Shown one piece after another: positions 34,727 through 44,319 of a stretch of DNA of 64,000 nucleotides; positions within the stretch are counted from its first letter, which is position 1; each line of letters starts with the position of its first letter. The position numbers and the translations under genes are program-made. The notes under the pieces were generated by a model. It was not told where the DNA came from. It made no database searches and was given only the letters and a program-made list of their open reading frames with translations. The DNA is from Methanosarcina horonobensis HB-1 = JCM 15518 (GTDB lineage: Archaea > Halobacteriota > Methanosarcinia > Methanosarcinales > Methanosarcinaceae), in assembly GCF_000970285.1 (NCBI RefSeq), contig NZ_CP009516.1, positions 3,389,036 through 3,453,035 on the forward strand, in the 5' to 3' direction.

Positions 34727-37700
34727 TGTATCTCCCCTTTGATACTGGATAAATTTTCAGATGACTGGTAGGGATCCTTAAACCAGATTTTGAACCTGGT
34801 TCCTGAATAACGTTCAAGTTCAATTGTACCCTCAAGCTGCTCGATAAGTATGTTTACGAGTTGCAGGCCCAGAGAGCTCGTGTTCCTGAAATCAACGTTT
34901 TCCGGAAAACCCAACCCATTGTCCGAAACTACCAGTGTGTACTGGATATTTTTGTCAACTGAACTCTTAGCACCAATATTATTAGTGCTATTACTTATAT
35001 TTTTATTCCCGGAATTCTCTTCTGTCCTGCTGAGCTGGATGCGAATTTTTCCTCTTCTGCCTGAAGGAAACGCATGCTTCAGAGAATTGGATACAAGCTC
35101 ATTAATAATTATCCCCAGAGGAACTGCAGTGTCCATTCCCAGAAAAACCTCTTCGATATCGAGCTGCATATCAACGTCCCCTTTTCTGACAATGTATGAG
35201 TGGAATAGATCCGCTGTCAGTTTCTGAAGGTAAGCCGAGAAATCCAGAGTCTCATTGTCTCTTGATCTGTACAGTTCTTCGTGGATTATTGCCATTGTGG
35301 CAACACGGTTCTGACTCTCACGAAAAGCTTCCAGAACTTCCTTATCATTAAATCTCTCGGCCTGAAGTTCAAGAAGGCTTGAAATAACCTGCAGGTTATT
35401 TTTTATCCTGTGATGTATCTCCTTTTTACGGATTTCTTCCACTTTTGCAAGAGATTCTTCAGCTTCTTTTTGTTTGCTGATATCATAGACCATCCCCTGC
35501 AATATTCTCTTTTTGCCTGCGGGATCGGAAACGTTCTGGAGAATCTCACGGATCCATCTTAATTCTCCATCCTTGTGCCTGATCCGGTATTCATGCTCTA
35601 TGAAGAGTGAAGGATCATTTACCAATCTCTCCCTATTCTCAAAAAGCTTTTCCCTATCTACGGAAAGAACATTCTGGTACCAGCCAATTTTTCCGGTGAT
35701 GAAATCCTCTCTTTTATATCCTGTAGTTTCTTCGATATTACCGTCTATGAGAAGCGGAGTAAAGTCAAGTCCCATCTGGAAAGCAATTCCTCTGAAATTC
35801 GTCATGAAGGACCTGTATCGCGCTTCACTTTCCTTCAGCTTTTCGGAGGCCAGTTTTATGCCCGTAATATTTTTCATTACGCCGAAAGCTTTTCGAATGC
35901 TCCCGTTTTTCTCCCTTAGATAAACACCGCTGTCTTCCAGATAGATATAGCTCCCATCTTTCTTTCTGAATCTGTATTCGGTACGGAATTTATTTTCTTT
36001 TTCCTGACACATCCTGAGTTCATTAAGTGCCCTTTCCCTATCTTCAGGGTGGATATGGTCCGCCAATGCGGCATTGTCGAATTTACTAAATTCCTCTATT
36101 GTATATCCTGTAACATCCTGGATAGCTCCTGCCCACTTGATATTTTTATCCCCATGATCGTGTTCGAATACTATCTGCCCTGTCTGTTCGGCAGCTATTC
36201 GGAACCTTTCTTCACTTTCCTGAAGTTTTTCCTGAGTATGTTTTTTCTCCGTAACATCTTTAATTACTCCGGCTGCTATATATGCGCAGCCTTTTTCATT
36301 TTTCAAGTAAATTCCTTCATCCTCAACATAGAAGTAACTTCCATCCTTTCTCCTGAACCTGTAGTTTTGGTGGAAATCTCCTCCATGCTGCAGGCAGTAT
36401 TCGTGAGCATCTCTCACTCTCGGGAGGTCTTCCGGATGAATCAGGCTCATCCAGCCGTCAGTCCTGAATTTCTGGAATTCTTCACGACTATACCCTGTAA
36501 TCTGAGGAATTGCACCTGCCCAATCAATTCTGTCGTCCCTGTAGTTATCGTAATACAGAAGCATTTTAGTTTTTTCTGCGATCAAACGATAGCGACTTTC
36601 ACTTTTTTCCAGTTCATCGTGAGCAAGTTTCCTCTCGGTAATATCTTTTACTGCTCCGAGAACCCGGCATATATTTCCGCTCTCAGTTTTCAGAAAAATG
36701 CCGCCGTCTTCAACGCAAATATAGCTTCCATCCTTTCTTCTGAACCTGTATTCTTCAAGGTATTTCTCCCCATCTTTAATGCACCTGGTATGGGCTTTTA
36801 CTATTTTTTCCAGGTCATCAGGATGAACATGCTGAGCCCAGACCTTAGGAGTAAAACCCTGAAACTCTTCAAAACTGTATCCTGTAAGTTCCTCTATTGC
36901 TCCGGTCCAGGAAATTCGGTTGTTTTCCATATCATAATCATAAACTAACTGCCCTGTCTGTTCTGCGATTATACGGAATCTTTCCTCACTTCGTTCAAGA
37001 ACCTCTCTAGCAAGTTTTCTTTCCGTAGTGTCTTTTATTACCCCTACAATCCTGTAAACCCTGTTAAGATCGTCCTGAAGGTACACTCCGCGATCTTTTG
37101 CATAAAAGTAGATTCCATTTTTCTTTCTGAACCTGTACTCTTCAAGGTACTTCCCCCCGTTTTCCATACATTTTTCATGTGTTTTCCATGCCTTTTCGCG
37201 GTCTTCGGGATGGACGCCTTCTATCCAGTTATCCAGATCTACCTGCCTGAACTCTTCAGGGCTGTAACCTGTAAGTTCCTGTATTGCTCCTGCCCAGTAG
37301 ATTTGCCCTGATTTTGGCTCACAATCGTAAACTAGCTGTCCTGTTTGCTCTGCAGCAAGCCTGTATTTCTCTTCAGTTTTCCGAAGAAATTTCTCAGCTT
37401 CTTTCCGCTGAGTAATGTCCAGCATTACACCCACAATCCCGGCAACTTTTCCAGAACCGTCTTCGTAAGTAGCTTTATGGAACAGGAAATCTCTAACCAC
37501 GTCATCAGCGCAGATAACCGTGGTCTCATAGTAGTGGCTACCCCCATTTTCCAGAAGTTCCCTGTCGTGTTTATAATAAATCTCAGCCAGCTCTTTTGGG
37601 ACTCTCTTCTGAAACTCCATGAATGAGTCCCCTATGACCATCTCTTTCGGAAGCCCCATTATTTGCCTGGCAAAACTCTCGTTACAGTTTACGTAAATCT

Positions 37701-38280
37701 CATTCAGATCCCTCTGGAACACAGGACTTGGAATGCTGTCAAGAAGTGTCTCAAGAAACTGAAGATTATTCCTGAGGGTTTTCTCAATATTTTCTCTCCC
37801 GGTCACTTCCTCTGTAAGTTTTTCATTTACTTCTATGTATTCAAGGGTCTTTAGTTCAGCCAGTTTTTCCAGTCTCTCATTCTGGAACCTGAGTTCCTCT
37901 TCAGCCCGCACCCTGCAACTGATATCAAATCCATAAATATCTACGCAGTCGTCTTCCGGGTCAGCGTAGAACATCAGAGAATACGTAACTTTCTCGATAT
38001 TGATCTCAAGATGTTCAGGATCTTTCTGCGAGATGATTCTTTTGATATCGTTTCTTAGGGACTGAGGGAGCTCTTCTCCTTCTTTTATGCCCCAATGTTC
38101 AAGAAGAAAGCGGGCTGCTCTATTTGCATAAAGAACCTTTCCATTCATTTCTATCCTGAGAACAGGGTTAGGGTTCTCAGAAGGAGAATGCTTCAGTGTT
38201 TTTTCCTGCAGTCCTGTTGAGCTTTCCCGTTCTATTTCCCCAGCCTTTTCTTCTCTCTCGGGTAAGCTGTTACTTTTAAT
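34723..38280 (-). CDS. Multi-PAS sensor histidine kinase (HisKA_2), partner of the adjacent receiver
   Basis: About 1185 residues, cytoplasmic. An N-terminal PAS begins before the first ATG (38148): the frame upstream reads PSENPNPVLRI, a typical PAS entrance. A PAS_4-like domain follows. Four successive PAS_3 domains resemble each other strongly (each QTGQLVYDY-like or ..LLYYDN, GAI..TGYS.EEF, HPED, YRFR.KDGSY), then one more PAS. HisKA_2 has EIHHRIKNNLQVISSLLE, and the HATPase has IINELVSNSLKHAFP, SDNGLGFP and LGLQLVNILI. No ATG, GTG or TTG lies in frame between 38148 and the upstream TGA. An AAAGGGGG site sits before a CTG (38289) and an ATT (38280), so the start is uncertain and probably near-cognate. 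Confidence 0.88.
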   Translation of the reverse strand: MKSNSLPEREEKAGEIERESSTGLQEKTLKHSPSENPNPVLRIEMNGKVLYANRAARFLLEHWGIKEGEELPQSLRNDIKRIISQKDPEHLEINIEKVTYSLMFYADPEDDCVDIYGFDISCRVRAEEELRFQNERLEKLAELKTLEYIEVNEKLTEEVTGRENIEKTLRNNLQFLETLLDSIPSPVFQRDLNEIYVNCNESFARQIMGLPKEMVIGDSFMEFQKRVPKELAEIYYKHDRELLENGGSHYYETTVICADDVVRDFLFHKATYEDGSGKVAGIVGVMLDITQRKEAEKFLRKTEEKYRLAAEQTGQLVYDCEPKSGQIYWAGAIQELTGYSPEEFRQVDLDNWIEGVHPEDREKAWKTHEKCMENGGKYLEEYRFRKKNGIYFYAKDRGVYLQDDLNRVYRIVGVIKDTTERKLAREVLERSEERFRIIAEQTGQLVYDYDMENNRISWTGAIEELTGYSFEEFQGFTPKVWAQHVHPDDLEKIVKAHTRCIKDGEKYLEEYRFRRKDGSYICVEDGGIFLKTESGNICRVLGAVKDITERKLAHDELEKSESRYRLIAEKTKMLLYYDNYRDDRIDWAGAIPQITGYSREEFQKFRTDGWMSLIHPEDLPRVRDAHEYCLQHGGDFHQNYRFRRKDGSYFYVEDEGIYLKNEKGCAYIAAGVIKDVTEKKHTQEKLQESEERFRIAAEQTGQIVFEHDHGDKNIKWAGAIQDVTGYTIEEFSKFDNAALADHIHPEDRERALNELRMCQEKENKFRTEYRFRKKDGSYIYLEDSGVYLREKNGSIRKAFGVMKNITGIKLASEKLKESEARYRSFMTNFRGIAFQMGLDFTPLLIDGNIEETTGYKREDFITGKIGWYQNVLSVDREKLFENRERLVNDPSLFIEHEYRIRHKDGELRWIREILQNVSDPAGKKRILQGMVYDISKQKEAEESLAKVEEIRKKEIHHRIKNNLQVISSLLELQAERFNDKEVLEAFRESQNRVATMAIIHEELYRSRDNETLDFSAYLQKLTADLFHSYIVRKGDVDMQLDIEEVFLGMDTAVPLGIIINELVSNSLKHAFPSGRRGKIRIQLSRTEENSGNKNISNSTNNIGAKSSVDKNIQYTLVVSDNGLGFPENVDFRNTSSLGLQLVNILIEQLEGTIELERYSGTRFKIWFKDPYQSSENLSSIKGEIQ

Positions 38281-38754
38281 AAATACCAGTCCCCCTTTTA
38301 CTCTTTGCCTGGTCTGTAGGTTTCAGAGCGAGAATCAATGTTTTCGCTTAAAAGCAGGGTTAAAAATAGCCTTTTGCGGATTTTCCCATTTTTCCGCTAT
38401 TTATTCCCTTCAATCCCATACATCCGGGGCTTGATTTCAAAAAAATATAAGCTGGTCTATTATGGATCCCATTGTTTAAAAAGCATATGATGTGTCTCTG
38501 CATTTTGCAAAGTTCAGATTTGGATTGTTTGAGTTCAGTTTCTTCAAATATTCATTCAGAATGAAAAATTTAACTAACTTTTTATAAATAAATATTTTTG
38601 TATATTATTTCTTCAATAAAAACCTTATCAAAAGGGAAACAGAGAGAAAGTAAAACTCGGACGAATAGAAGCATAAAAGATCTCGTAACAGGAAAATTGA
38701 ACTGAAATTTATTTTTAAAAGATACCTTTTGAAAGATTATTTATTTGATTATAG

Positions 38755-38823
38755 TGGCCAGGGGGAGCTTCAACTTTCCCTGGCCATCTGAGGGGGTTAT
38801 TCTAGCGTGGGATGACCACACTA
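38755..38823 (+). ncRNA. Candidate structured RNA, two consecutive hairpins
   Basis: The first stem pairs TGGCCAGGG (38755-38763) with CCCTGGCCA (38778-38786), perfect over nine pairs. The second pairs TAGCGTGG (38803-38810) with CCACACTA (38816-38823), seven of eight pairs around a GATGA loop. The G+C is far above the surrounding DNA and there is no coding frame. It could be a small RNA, a 5' leader element of the kinase at 39357, or a terminator. The strand is uncertain. Confidence 0.4.
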
Positions 38824-38983
38824 ATATTTAAAAAGAGTTATTTGTATTTAATTCTTTCTTATTTTTATAAAGTTGTATTATAAACTAAAGTGCAAATAAT
38901 GAGGTATAGAATGTACAGATTTACAAAACATATTAATTTTTTGCATTTAGAGGATTGCGGTGAAGAACAAAGAAAGATTATCT

Positions 38984-39070
38984 AAAACCCAATACTGTTA
39001 AAACCAATACTGTTAAAACCAATACTGTTAAAACCAGTACTGTTAAAAATCAATACTGCTAAAAATCAAT
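38984..39070. repeat. 15-bp tandem repeat, about six copies
   Basis: The unit AAAACCAATACTGTT is repeated from 38984, with exact copies at 39000 and 39015, one-base variants at 39030 and 39045, and a partial copy to 39070. It is intergenic, about 290 bases upstream of the kinase start. Confidence 0.85.
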
Positions 39071-39356
39071 AAACTAATATACCTGTCATAGTATTTTTAT
39101 TTCAATCCAATTATTATTTACATCCATATTAATTCGTTTCTTCTCTTGTAGCTGAAAAAGCATTTAGCTAGAAGCATTTAGCTAGAGTCCGCCACTTCCA
39201 GAATAGCGGATTTTAATAGTCAAGAAAAAGAGATCATAGAGCAAATGGAAAATCTTCTTAGGTTAGCGCGAGTAAGTTTTAAGGCAAAGATGAAATCAAA
39301 TATGCAGACATAAAGAAATTTTTGTCCTGGTATATCAAAAACCGGAGACATTATTG

Positions 39357-42300
39357 ATGGGAAAAGATACTAGAGATTCTGGCATTGATATCATTGGAGA
39401 TGTGCCCTGGGGAACGCACTTCTGCCAGTTCTACCAGACCAGGGAAGATTTGATCGATATACTCGTTCCTTACTTCAAAGCAGGGCTGGAAAATAACGAG
39501 CTTTGCGTTTGGATCGCTTCACAGCCTCTTGAAATCGAGGAAGCAAAAGGAGCTCTTAGAAAAGCTGTTCCTGATATTGATGTTTATCTGGAGAAAGGGC
39601 AAATGGAAATTGTCCCTTACACTCACGGGTATCTGAAGGAAGGTGTTTTCGATCCTGATAGGGTCGTAAATAGCTGGATTGAAAAAATCGATCATGCTAT
39701 GGCAAGGGGCTATGATGGACTGAGGGCTGTAGGGGACAATCGCTGGCTGGAAAAAGAAGGCTGGAACGGTTTCATTGATTATGAAAATAAAGTGGATGTT
39801 ATTATCGACGAACGTCATGTGATAGCTCTGTGCCCATATTATCTTGATATGTGCAGCACAGCCGAGGTTATTGATGTAGTCTCCAACCATCAATTTGCTC
39901 TGATCAAAAGGGAAGGAAAATGGGAGCGGATAGAAAATTCAGGAAGGAAGAGGGCGGAAAAAGAAGCTGTGCAGGCTGCAAAAGACTGGGAGCAAACCTT
40001 TGATGCTGTGCCGGACCTGATAGCTGTAATTGATAATGAATACAGGATTGTCCGTACAAATAGGGCTATGGCGGCAAGATTGGGGGTGACACAAGGAGAG
40101 TGCACAGTGTCAACCTGCTATCGTGTTATCCATGGGACGGACAAACCCCCCTCTTTTTGCCCTCATGAGCAACTGCCTAAAGATGGGGATAAGCATACTG
40201 CAGAGATTTACGAAGATTGTCTTGGTGGTTATTTCTCAGTAAGCACCTCGCCGGTACATGATTCGGACGGAAAACTTACTGGGAATATTTATATAGCCCA
40301 TGATATCAACGAACGCAAACAGGAAGAGCACAGAATACGCAGATATAACCGCGTCCTTGAAGGAATAAATAAGGTCTTCAGCAATGCGGTGCAGGCAAAA
40401 AGTGAAGAAGAAGTGGGAAATGAATGTTTATCTGTAGCCCTGGAAGTGACTGGCAGCGAGTTTGGTTTCATTAATGAAATGGGTACCGACGGGCTGCTGT
40501 ATGATGTTGCAAAAAGCAAGCTGGGATGGGAACGGTGCTTTATGTATGACAAGACAGGACATCGTCCTCAAAACGTTTTTGCTGTCCATGGCCTGTACGG
40601 CAGTGTCATCAACAGCGAGAAAGGCTTCTTTAGCAATGACCCCCAGTCACATCCCGACAGTATTGGAATTCCAGACGGGCATCCTCCAATCACATCGTTC
40701 CTTGGCGTACCCCTTATGCAGGATGGGAATACAATAGGTTTGATCGCTGTAGCAAACCGTGAAGACGGGTATAGCAGTGAGCAGCAGGAAGATCTTAAAG
40801 CTATCGCGCCCGCGGTAGTCCAGGCTCTACAGAGGAAAAAGACAGAACAGAAACGGAAGCAGGCTGAGAAGGCGCTGCAAGCAAGTGAAGAACGCTACCG
40901 GTCTCTATATGAAAACAGCCTAGACGGAATTTTTCTCACAAAACCTGACGGCACTATTCTATGTGCAAACCCTCAAGCGTGTCAAATGTTCGGCATGACC
41001 GAAGAGGAAATTATACTTGCGGGAAGAGAAAGTATGCTGGTCAACAACGAGAAGCTTGCGGCTGCACTTGAAGAAAGAAAACTAACCGGTAGGATGAGGG
41101 CTGAACTGACACACAGAAGAAAAGATGGATCAACTTTTGTCTGCGATACAACCTCCAAGCTCTTTGTAGATGCCGATGGTAATCTAAATTCAAGTCTGAT
41201 CATTAGAGACATCTCAGAACGCAAGAAGACCGAGGAGGCTTTACGGGCTAGTGAAGAAAAATTCCGGCAGATAGTAGAGACCGCAAATGAGGGAATCTGG
41301 TTAATTGACAGTAATGAACGAACTGTCTTCATCAACCGGAAGATGTCCGAAATGCTGGGATACAGTATTGAGGAAATACTGGAACAGTCTCCCCGAAAGT
41401 TCATGTCGCCGGAGTTTCACGAAAAGTTTAATAATCGACTGCGTGAGCACATACAGAGAGTTAACCAGCAAGTAGTCGACTACAGGTTCATCCGGAAGGA
41501 TGGTTCGGAACTCTGGTGCATTGTTTCCTCCAGTTCATTGTTTGATGGCCTTGGAAAATACACAGGGTCACTTGCTATGATCACAGACATTACAGAGCGA
41601 AAAAAAGCAGAAGAAGCTCTTAAAAAAGCACACGAAAATTTGGAAGAAAAAGTAAAAGAACGTACAGAAGAGCTGGAGAAGGCTTATGAATCATTGAAAG
41701 CAAGTGAGACAGGTCTTGCTGAAGCTCAAAAGATGGCTCATATTGGGAACTGGGAATGGGATATTGCAACAGATAATGCATACTGGTCTGAAGAAATGTA
41801 TCGTATTTTCAAACGTGATCCTAAAAAATTAGCACCATCTATAGGTGAATATTTAAGTTATGTTCATCCCGACGACCTGGATCACTACTGTAAAGTCAAT
41901 GATTATACAACAAATATACGTACTTCCGGGCTTGATTTTAGAATTGTTTTAGATAATGGGGAAGAACGTACACTCCACATAAAATCAGATTTTATTTATA
42001 ATGATGAAAATTTCCCTATTCGAGTAAAAGGAATAATTCAAGACATTACTGAACGTAAAAAAACAGAAGAGAAAATTCAGATACTGGCGAATGCTATTGA
42101 ATCGTCGAGTGATGCCATTATAACTGTGTCTCTTGAAGGTATCATTACGAGCTGGAATAAAGCGGCAGAGCAGGTTTATGGCTATTCGGTTGAAGAAGTT
42201 CGGGGAAAAGACGCATCTATCCTGGCTCCGTCCAATCTACGTGACGAAACAAAAAAATTAACTGAAACGGTTATAAAGGGAGAAAAAGTCCACCAGTATG

Positions 42301-43478
42301 AGACTTTACGGTTAAGAAAGGACGGTACTCTTATAAATGTTTCAATTACTCTTTCTCCTGTCTTTGACGTTACAGGAAGGCTTGTGGCAATCTCAGGTAT
42401 TGTAAGAGACGTTACTGAGCGTATCAGGGCGGAAGAAGCTCTGCGTGAGAGTGAAGCGCGCATGCGCCTATTTTACGAATCGGATATGCTCGGCGTGTGT
42501 TACTATAGTCTGGACGGTTCAATCACCGATGCCAACGACAGGTTTCTGGAAATAGTCGGCTACACGCACGAAGACTTGCAGGCAGGAAAGGTAAACTGGA
42601 AAAAGATGACACCGCCTGAGTACCGTTCTCAGGATGAGCAAACTATCGCAGAACTGAAAAATACCGGCTTAAAAGGACCAAAAGAAAAAGAATACCTCCG
42701 TAAAGATGGCTCACGCGTGCCTGTAATTATTGGGGCAGCTACTTTCAATAAGGTGTGTAACGCAGGCACAGCTTTCGTTCTCGATATTACCGAGAATAAA
42801 AAGACACAGAAAGCTCTTGCAAATATTGAGATTACCCGCAAGAAAGAAATTCACCACAGAATTAAGAATAACCTGCAGGTTATCTCTTCCCTTCTTGACC
42901 TTCAGGCTGATAAGTTCAATAATCCGAAAGTTATCGAGGCTTTCAGGGAAAGCCAGAACAGGGTTGTATCTATGGCTCTTATCCATGAAGAACTTTATAA
43001 AGGAGAAGGAACCGATACACTAAACTTTTGTGAGTACATTAAAGAGTTAGCTGAAAATCTTTTTCGAACTTACAGCCTAAATAGCAAAAACATCCACCTG
43101 AAAATGGATCTGGAAAAAAATGCATTCTTTAACATGGACGTTGCTGTCCCATTAGGAATAATTGTTAATGAACTCGTTTCCAATTCCCTCAAACATGCAT
43201 TTAAGGGCAGGGACAGAGGAGAGATCCAGATCGAACTCCGTAGAGAAGAAAATGGAGAACACAAAAAAGAAGGCAATAAGATTACAAGCTTTGTTTTAAC
43301 CGTTTCAGATAATGGAATAGGCATTCCTGAAAATCTTGGCATCCATGATCTCGATACTCTTGGCATGCAACTGATAAGCGCTCTTGTAGATCAATTAGAT
43401 GGGAAGCTTGAACTGAAAAGGGGTAACGGAACCGAATTCGCTATAAGGTTCACAGTAAATGGACTCGGCGGGATTTGA
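39357..43478 (+). CDS. MEDS-GAF-multi-PAS sensor histidine kinase (HisKA_2)
   Basis: About 1373 residues. It starts at the ATG at 39357 (or TTG 39354) after GGAG. The N-terminal MEDS domain (about 5-200; WGTHFCQFYQTREDL, then GYDGLRAVGDNRW) belongs to a sensor family of methanogens and methylotrophs. A PAS with a cysteine cluster (STCYRVIHG, SFCPHEQL) lies at about 210-325, and a GAF at about 340-500. Five PAS domains follow to about 1160, with a coiled coil (EEKVKERTEELEKAYESL) near 760-790. HisKA_2 has EIHHRIKNNLQVISSLLD, and the HATPase has IVNELVSNSLKHAF and SDNGIGIP. Its last six or so codons lie inside the antisense tRNA-Ala gene. No partner receiver is adjacent. Confidence 0.92.
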   Translation: MGKDTRDSGIDIIGDVPWGTHFCQFYQTREDLIDILVPYFKAGLENNELCVWIASQPLEIEEAKGALRKAVPDIDVYLEKGQMEIVPYTHGYLKEGVFDPDRVVNSWIEKIDHAMARGYDGLRAVGDNRWLEKEGWNGFIDYENKVDVIIDERHVIALCPYYLDMCSTAEVIDVVSNHQFALIKREGKWERIENSGRKRAEKEAVQAAKDWEQTFDAVPDLIAVIDNEYRIVRTNRAMAARLGVTQGECTVSTCYRVIHGTDKPPSFCPHEQLPKDGDKHTAEIYEDCLGGYFSVSTSPVHDSDGKLTGNIYIAHDINERKQEEHRIRRYNRVLEGINKVFSNAVQAKSEEEVGNECLSVALEVTGSEFGFINEMGTDGLLYDVAKSKLGWERCFMYDKTGHRPQNVFAVHGLYGSVINSEKGFFSNDPQSHPDSIGIPDGHPPITSFLGVPLMQDGNTIGLIAVANREDGYSSEQQEDLKAIAPAVVQALQRKKTEQKRKQAEKALQASEERYRSLYENSLDGIFLTKPDGTILCANPQACQMFGMTEEEIILAGRESMLVNNEKLAAALEERKLTGRMRAELTHRRKDGSTFVCDTTSKLFVDADGNLNSSLIIRDISERKKTEEALRASEEKFRQIVETANEGIWLIDSNERTVFINRKMSEMLGYSIEEILEQSPRKFMSPEFHEKFNNRLREHIQRVNQQVVDYRFIRKDGSELWCIVSSSSLFDGLGKYTGSLAMITDITERKKAEEALKKAHENLEEKVKERTEELEKAYESLKASETGLAEAQKMAHIGNWEWDIATDNAYWSEEMYRIFKRDPKKLAPSIGEYLSYVHPDDLDHYCKVNDYTTNIRTSGLDFRIVLDNGEERTLHIKSDFIYNDENFPIRVKGIIQDITERKKTEEKIQILANAIESSSDAIITVSLEGIITSWNKAAEQVYGYSVEEVRGKDASILAPSNLRDETKKLTETVIKGEKVHQYETLRLRKDGTLINVSITLSPVFDVTGRLVAISGIVRDVTERIRAEEALRESEARMRLFYESDMLGVCYYSLDGSITDANDRFLEIVGYTHEDLQAGKVNWKKMTPPEYRSQDEQTIAELKNTGLKGPKEKEYLRKDGSRVPVIIGAATFNKVCNAGTAFVLDITENKKTQKALANIEITRKKEIHHRIKNNLQVISSLLDLQADKFNNPKVIEAFRESQNRVVSMALIHEELYKGEGTDTLNFCEYIKELAENLFRTYSLNSKNIHLKMDLEKNAFFNMDVAVPLGIIVNELVSNSLKHAFKGRDRGEIQIELRREENGEHKKEGNKITSFVLTVSDNGIGIPENLGIHDLDTLGMQLISALVDQLDGKLELKRGNGTEFAIRFTVNGLGGI

Positions 43479-43531
43479 ACCCGCGGCCTTTACGTTGCGA
43501 ACGTAACGATCTTCCCCTGATCTACGAGCCC
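43460..43531 (-). tRNA. tRNA-Ala (anticodon CGC)
   Basis: The minus strand folds as a full cloverleaf. The acceptor GGGCTCG pairs with CGAGTCC (one G-U), with discriminator A at 43460. The D-arm is GATC/GATC. The anticodon stem is TTACG/CGTAA with loop TTCGCAA, giving anticodon CGC. The T-arm is GCGGG/CCCGC with TTCAAAT. No intron is present and CCA is not encoded. Its 3' 19 bases overlap the end of the plus-strand kinase gene. Confidence 0.95.
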
Positions 43532-43596
43532 TTTTACGAAAAAGAGAATGATGAAAAAAGTTTTCCGGAAAATATTATCCGGCTCTTTTTTCCTTC

Positions 43597-43866
43597 TCAG
43601 ATGCGGTAGGCTTCCAGAACCTGAACGTTCTCGACGCCGGAAACCTTTGCAAAGGCTTCTTCTGCAGGTTCGGTTCCGCCTTCTTCGTCATTAACGATTA
43701 ATGTTACAATCAGAGCCTTCAAGCCAAAAGCGATAGGCTCCTCAACAATATCTCCGTGAAGGTCTGCCCCTGCAGGAATTACGGCTTTTATTTTCTCTTT
43801 CAATTCTGCAAGGTCGGTTTCAACGCTTTCTGGCATAATCTTAATTTTTGCTGCGACGTCACCCAT
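43597..43866 (-). CDS. ef1b: Elongation factor 1-beta
   Basis: 89 residues, the length of archaeal aEF1-beta, with MGDVAAKIKIMPESVETDL at the start and VEEPIAFGLKALIVTLIVND, a ferredoxin-like fold. It exchanges GDP for GTP on elongation factor 1-alpha. The ATG follows a GAGAGGGA site. The zinc-ribbon gene upstream on the same strand is a usual neighbour and probably shares its transcript. Confidence 0.93.
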   Translation of the reverse strand: MGDVAAKIKIMPESVETDLAELKEKIKAVIPAGADLHGDIVEEPIAFGLKALIVTLIVNDEEGGTEPAEEAFAKVSGVENVQVLEAYRI

Positions 43867-43959
43867 TTCAATCCCTCTCTATGATTAATACTATTATCCT
43901 TCTACCAGTTTCAAGCTGTTCTTACAACGTATGCGGATTTTCTGGCACTCTATCCGAAA

Positions 43960-44145
<186 letters not shown>

Positions 44146-44319
44146 TTATTCCTTATAGCGAACTGTAATGAATTAACCGGTGAATCAGGCACCTTCCTTA
44201 AGCTTCAGTATCCTGCTTTTTCGGCACCTTTATTAACATCAATAAATCTGATGAACTGAATGTAATGATGCTTTTTGGACACGGTTTGCTTCTCTCCCTA
44301 GTCATATACGATATACAAT

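Larger units (their letters stand above)
38290..39353. other. Long intergenic region between two kinase genes
   Basis: About 1.06 kb, AT-rich, between divergent kinase genes. It holds a double hairpin (38755-38823) and a tandem repeat (38984-39070). No protein-coding frame is convincing. A duplicated GCATTTAGCTAGA motif occurs at about 39160-39186. Confidence 0.5.

Noticed and set aside
36049-36948. Open frame of 299 codons on the plus strand
   Set aside because: It lies antisense to the repeated PAS domains of the kinase and is phenylalanine- and serine-rich, as is usual for shadows of such genes.
38984-39070. Possible CRISPR array
   Set aside because: Repeat units are 15 bases with no spacers between them and there are no cas genes.
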